In this document: positions 4,760 through 5,224 of the stretch, piece by piece
Layout of the letters: the number at the start of each line of letters is the position of its first letter
Position numbering within the stretch: position 1 is the stretch's first letter
Source: Veillonellaceae bacterium
GTDB lineage: Bacteria; Bacillota; Negativicutes; Veillonellales; Veillonellaceae
DNA: 5,224 bases
Reading direction: 5' to 3'
Assembly: GCA_900765165.1 (NCBI GenBank)
Contig: CAAFQR010000207.1
Coordinates: forward strand, 1-5,224
Program-made: the position numbers and the translations under genes
The notes under the pieces: model-generated
What the model was told of the DNA's origin: nothing
Database searches by the model: none
The model's input: only the letters and a program-made list of their open reading frames with translations

Positions 4760-5224
4760 ATGATGAAAGAAATACTTAAAAAATATCTTTCCTATATTAA
4801 TGAGCTCGAGAAATCAAGCTTGTTGAATTATAATCGATTTATACATGCTTTAAGCATGTATATTAAATTTAAGAAAACTGAGCAGACTTTTGATTCAACT
4901 TATCTTCCTGCTTATGAAGCAGGTCAGATTGTATTGATTGATTTTGGATGTGGTGTAGGACATGAATTTAGTTATCCTCATTATGCAATTGTTCTTAACA
5001 CACACGACAGAAAGAAGAGTACGTTACTTACAGTTGTTCCTTTAACATCGAAAAAAGAAAAGCATGCTATTTTAAGACCTCATGAATATGAGTTAAAGGA
5101 CTCAATGTATACCCTTTTGGGAATAAAATCATTATGCAGTCTTAATTTAAAAAATCCTGGAAATGAGGAATTGTCAAATGATATTGAAAAAGTGGAGCGT
5201 TCTGAAATTGATAAAAGTACAATT
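4760..5224 (+). CDS. Type II toxin-antitoxin system PemK/MazF-family toxin, N-terminal 155 residues (runs off window end)
   Basis: The frame from ATG 4760 is open to the last base (155 codons), so the 3' end is missing. The product belongs to the PemK/MazF endoribonuclease family, which cleaves RNA and halts growth. The SH3-like barrel begins at about residue 55 with GQIVLIDFGCGVGHEFSYPH, then YAIVLNTHDRK (75-85) and LLTVVPLTSKKEKHAI (89-104). The VVPLTS strand is the usual MazF core with Thr96-Ser97, and His74 stands where classical MazF has Arg before the AVVL-type strand. MYTLLGIKSL (116-125) follows. About 52 Lys/Glu-rich, probably helical residues precede the barrel, longer than classical MazF (about 110 residues in all). 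An in-frame TAA at 4754-4756 fixes the start at ATG 4760 or the adjacent ATG 4763. There is no close ribosome binding site. It is low in GC and lies downstream of the XRE gene, with no MazE-like gene between. Confidence 0.85.
   Translation, partial: MMKEILKKYLSYINELEKSSLLNYNRFIHALSMYIKFKKTEQTFDSTYLPAYEAGQIVLIDFGCGVGHEFSYPHYAIVLNTHDRKKSTLLTVVPLTSKKEKHAILRPHEYELKDSMYTLLGIKSLCSLNLKNPGNEELSNDIEKVERSEIDKSTI
4840..4862. repeat. Inverted repeat inside the toxin coding region, 11-bp arms
   Basis: TATACATGCTT (4840-4850) and AAGCATGTATA (4852-4862) are perfect inverted copies around a single T. In RNA this gives about 9 bp with a TTTAA loop. It lies in toxin codons 27-35, in the N-terminal extension. 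It could be an operator-like DNA site, an RNA hairpin limiting translation, or a coincidence. Confidence 0.7.
4907..4923. repeat. Second inverted repeat inside the toxin coding region, 7-bp arms
   Basis: CCTGCTT (4907-4913) and AAGCAGG (4917-4923) flank ATG as a 3-base loop. It encodes LPAYEAG at the join between the N-terminal extension and the MazF barrel. It shares the TGCTT/AAGCA half-sites with the repeat at 4840-4862. The role is unknown. Confidence 0.6.

Noticed and set aside
4241..4821. Cluster of common restriction sites (CATATG at the XRE start, AGATCT 4710, GAGCTC 4802, CTCGAG 4805, AAGCTT 4816) resembling a cloning polylinker
   Set aside because: The sites at 4802-4821 encode ordinary residues in the toxin frame (NELEKSSLL) and no vector sequence is seen; coincidence is enough.
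4829..4834. TATAAT inside the toxin coding region as an internal promoter
   Set aside because: No -35-like hexamer lies at 16-18 bases upstream, and AT-rich coding sequence produces such hits often.

Overview
The window joins two unlike regions. Positions 1-4143 carry the distal part of a branched-chain amino acid (Leu/Ile/Val) ABC importer operon, all on the + strand: the 3' end of the solute-binding protein gene livJ, permease genes livH and livM, and ATPase genes livG and livF. An unusually long intrinsic terminator closes the operon. The genes are tightly packed: livH and livM overlap by one base (TAATG), and livG and livF start 11 and 1 bases after the preceding stop. The only sizeable gap, between livJ and livH, holds a strong stem-loop without a T-tract. 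That is what one expects where abundant binding-protein message is separated from less abundant permease/ATPase message.

Positions 4144-5224 look different. Base composition drops sharply: by hand count, 37 of 60 bases are G/C at 3661-3720 but only 19 of 60 at 4801-4860. Codon choice becomes AT-rich. This part holds a small regulatory module: a consensus extended -10 promoter with a perfect 17-bp inverted repeat in its spacer, a 147-residue XRE-family helix-turn-helix protein resembling phage/integrative-element repressors, and a PemK/MazF-family endoribonuclease toxin gene that runs off the window end. No MazE- or PemI-type antitoxin gene lies between them. The toxin gene has no normally placed Shine-Dalgarno sequence; a good one lies about 50 bases upstream, separated from the start by a 16-bp stem-loop that could bring the two together. 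Two further inverted repeats lie within the first 55 toxin codons.

The organism is probably a Firmicute-type anaerobe: strong AGGAGG-type ribosome binding sites, mid-GC core genes, and an acquired-looking low-GC accessory module. The liv proteins would suit a member of the Negativicutes, but that is an impression from composition and style, not a demonstrated assignment.

How the parts work: LivJ captures branched-chain amino acids outside the cytoplasmic membrane, LivH/LivM form the membrane channel, and LivG/LivF hydrolyse ATP at its cytoplasmic face. The downstream XRE protein probably represses its own promoter and, by co-transcription, the toxin. Whether it also neutralises the toxin protein cannot be read from this sequence. 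The most interesting material is the XRE-MazF pairing and the RNA structure around the toxin start.
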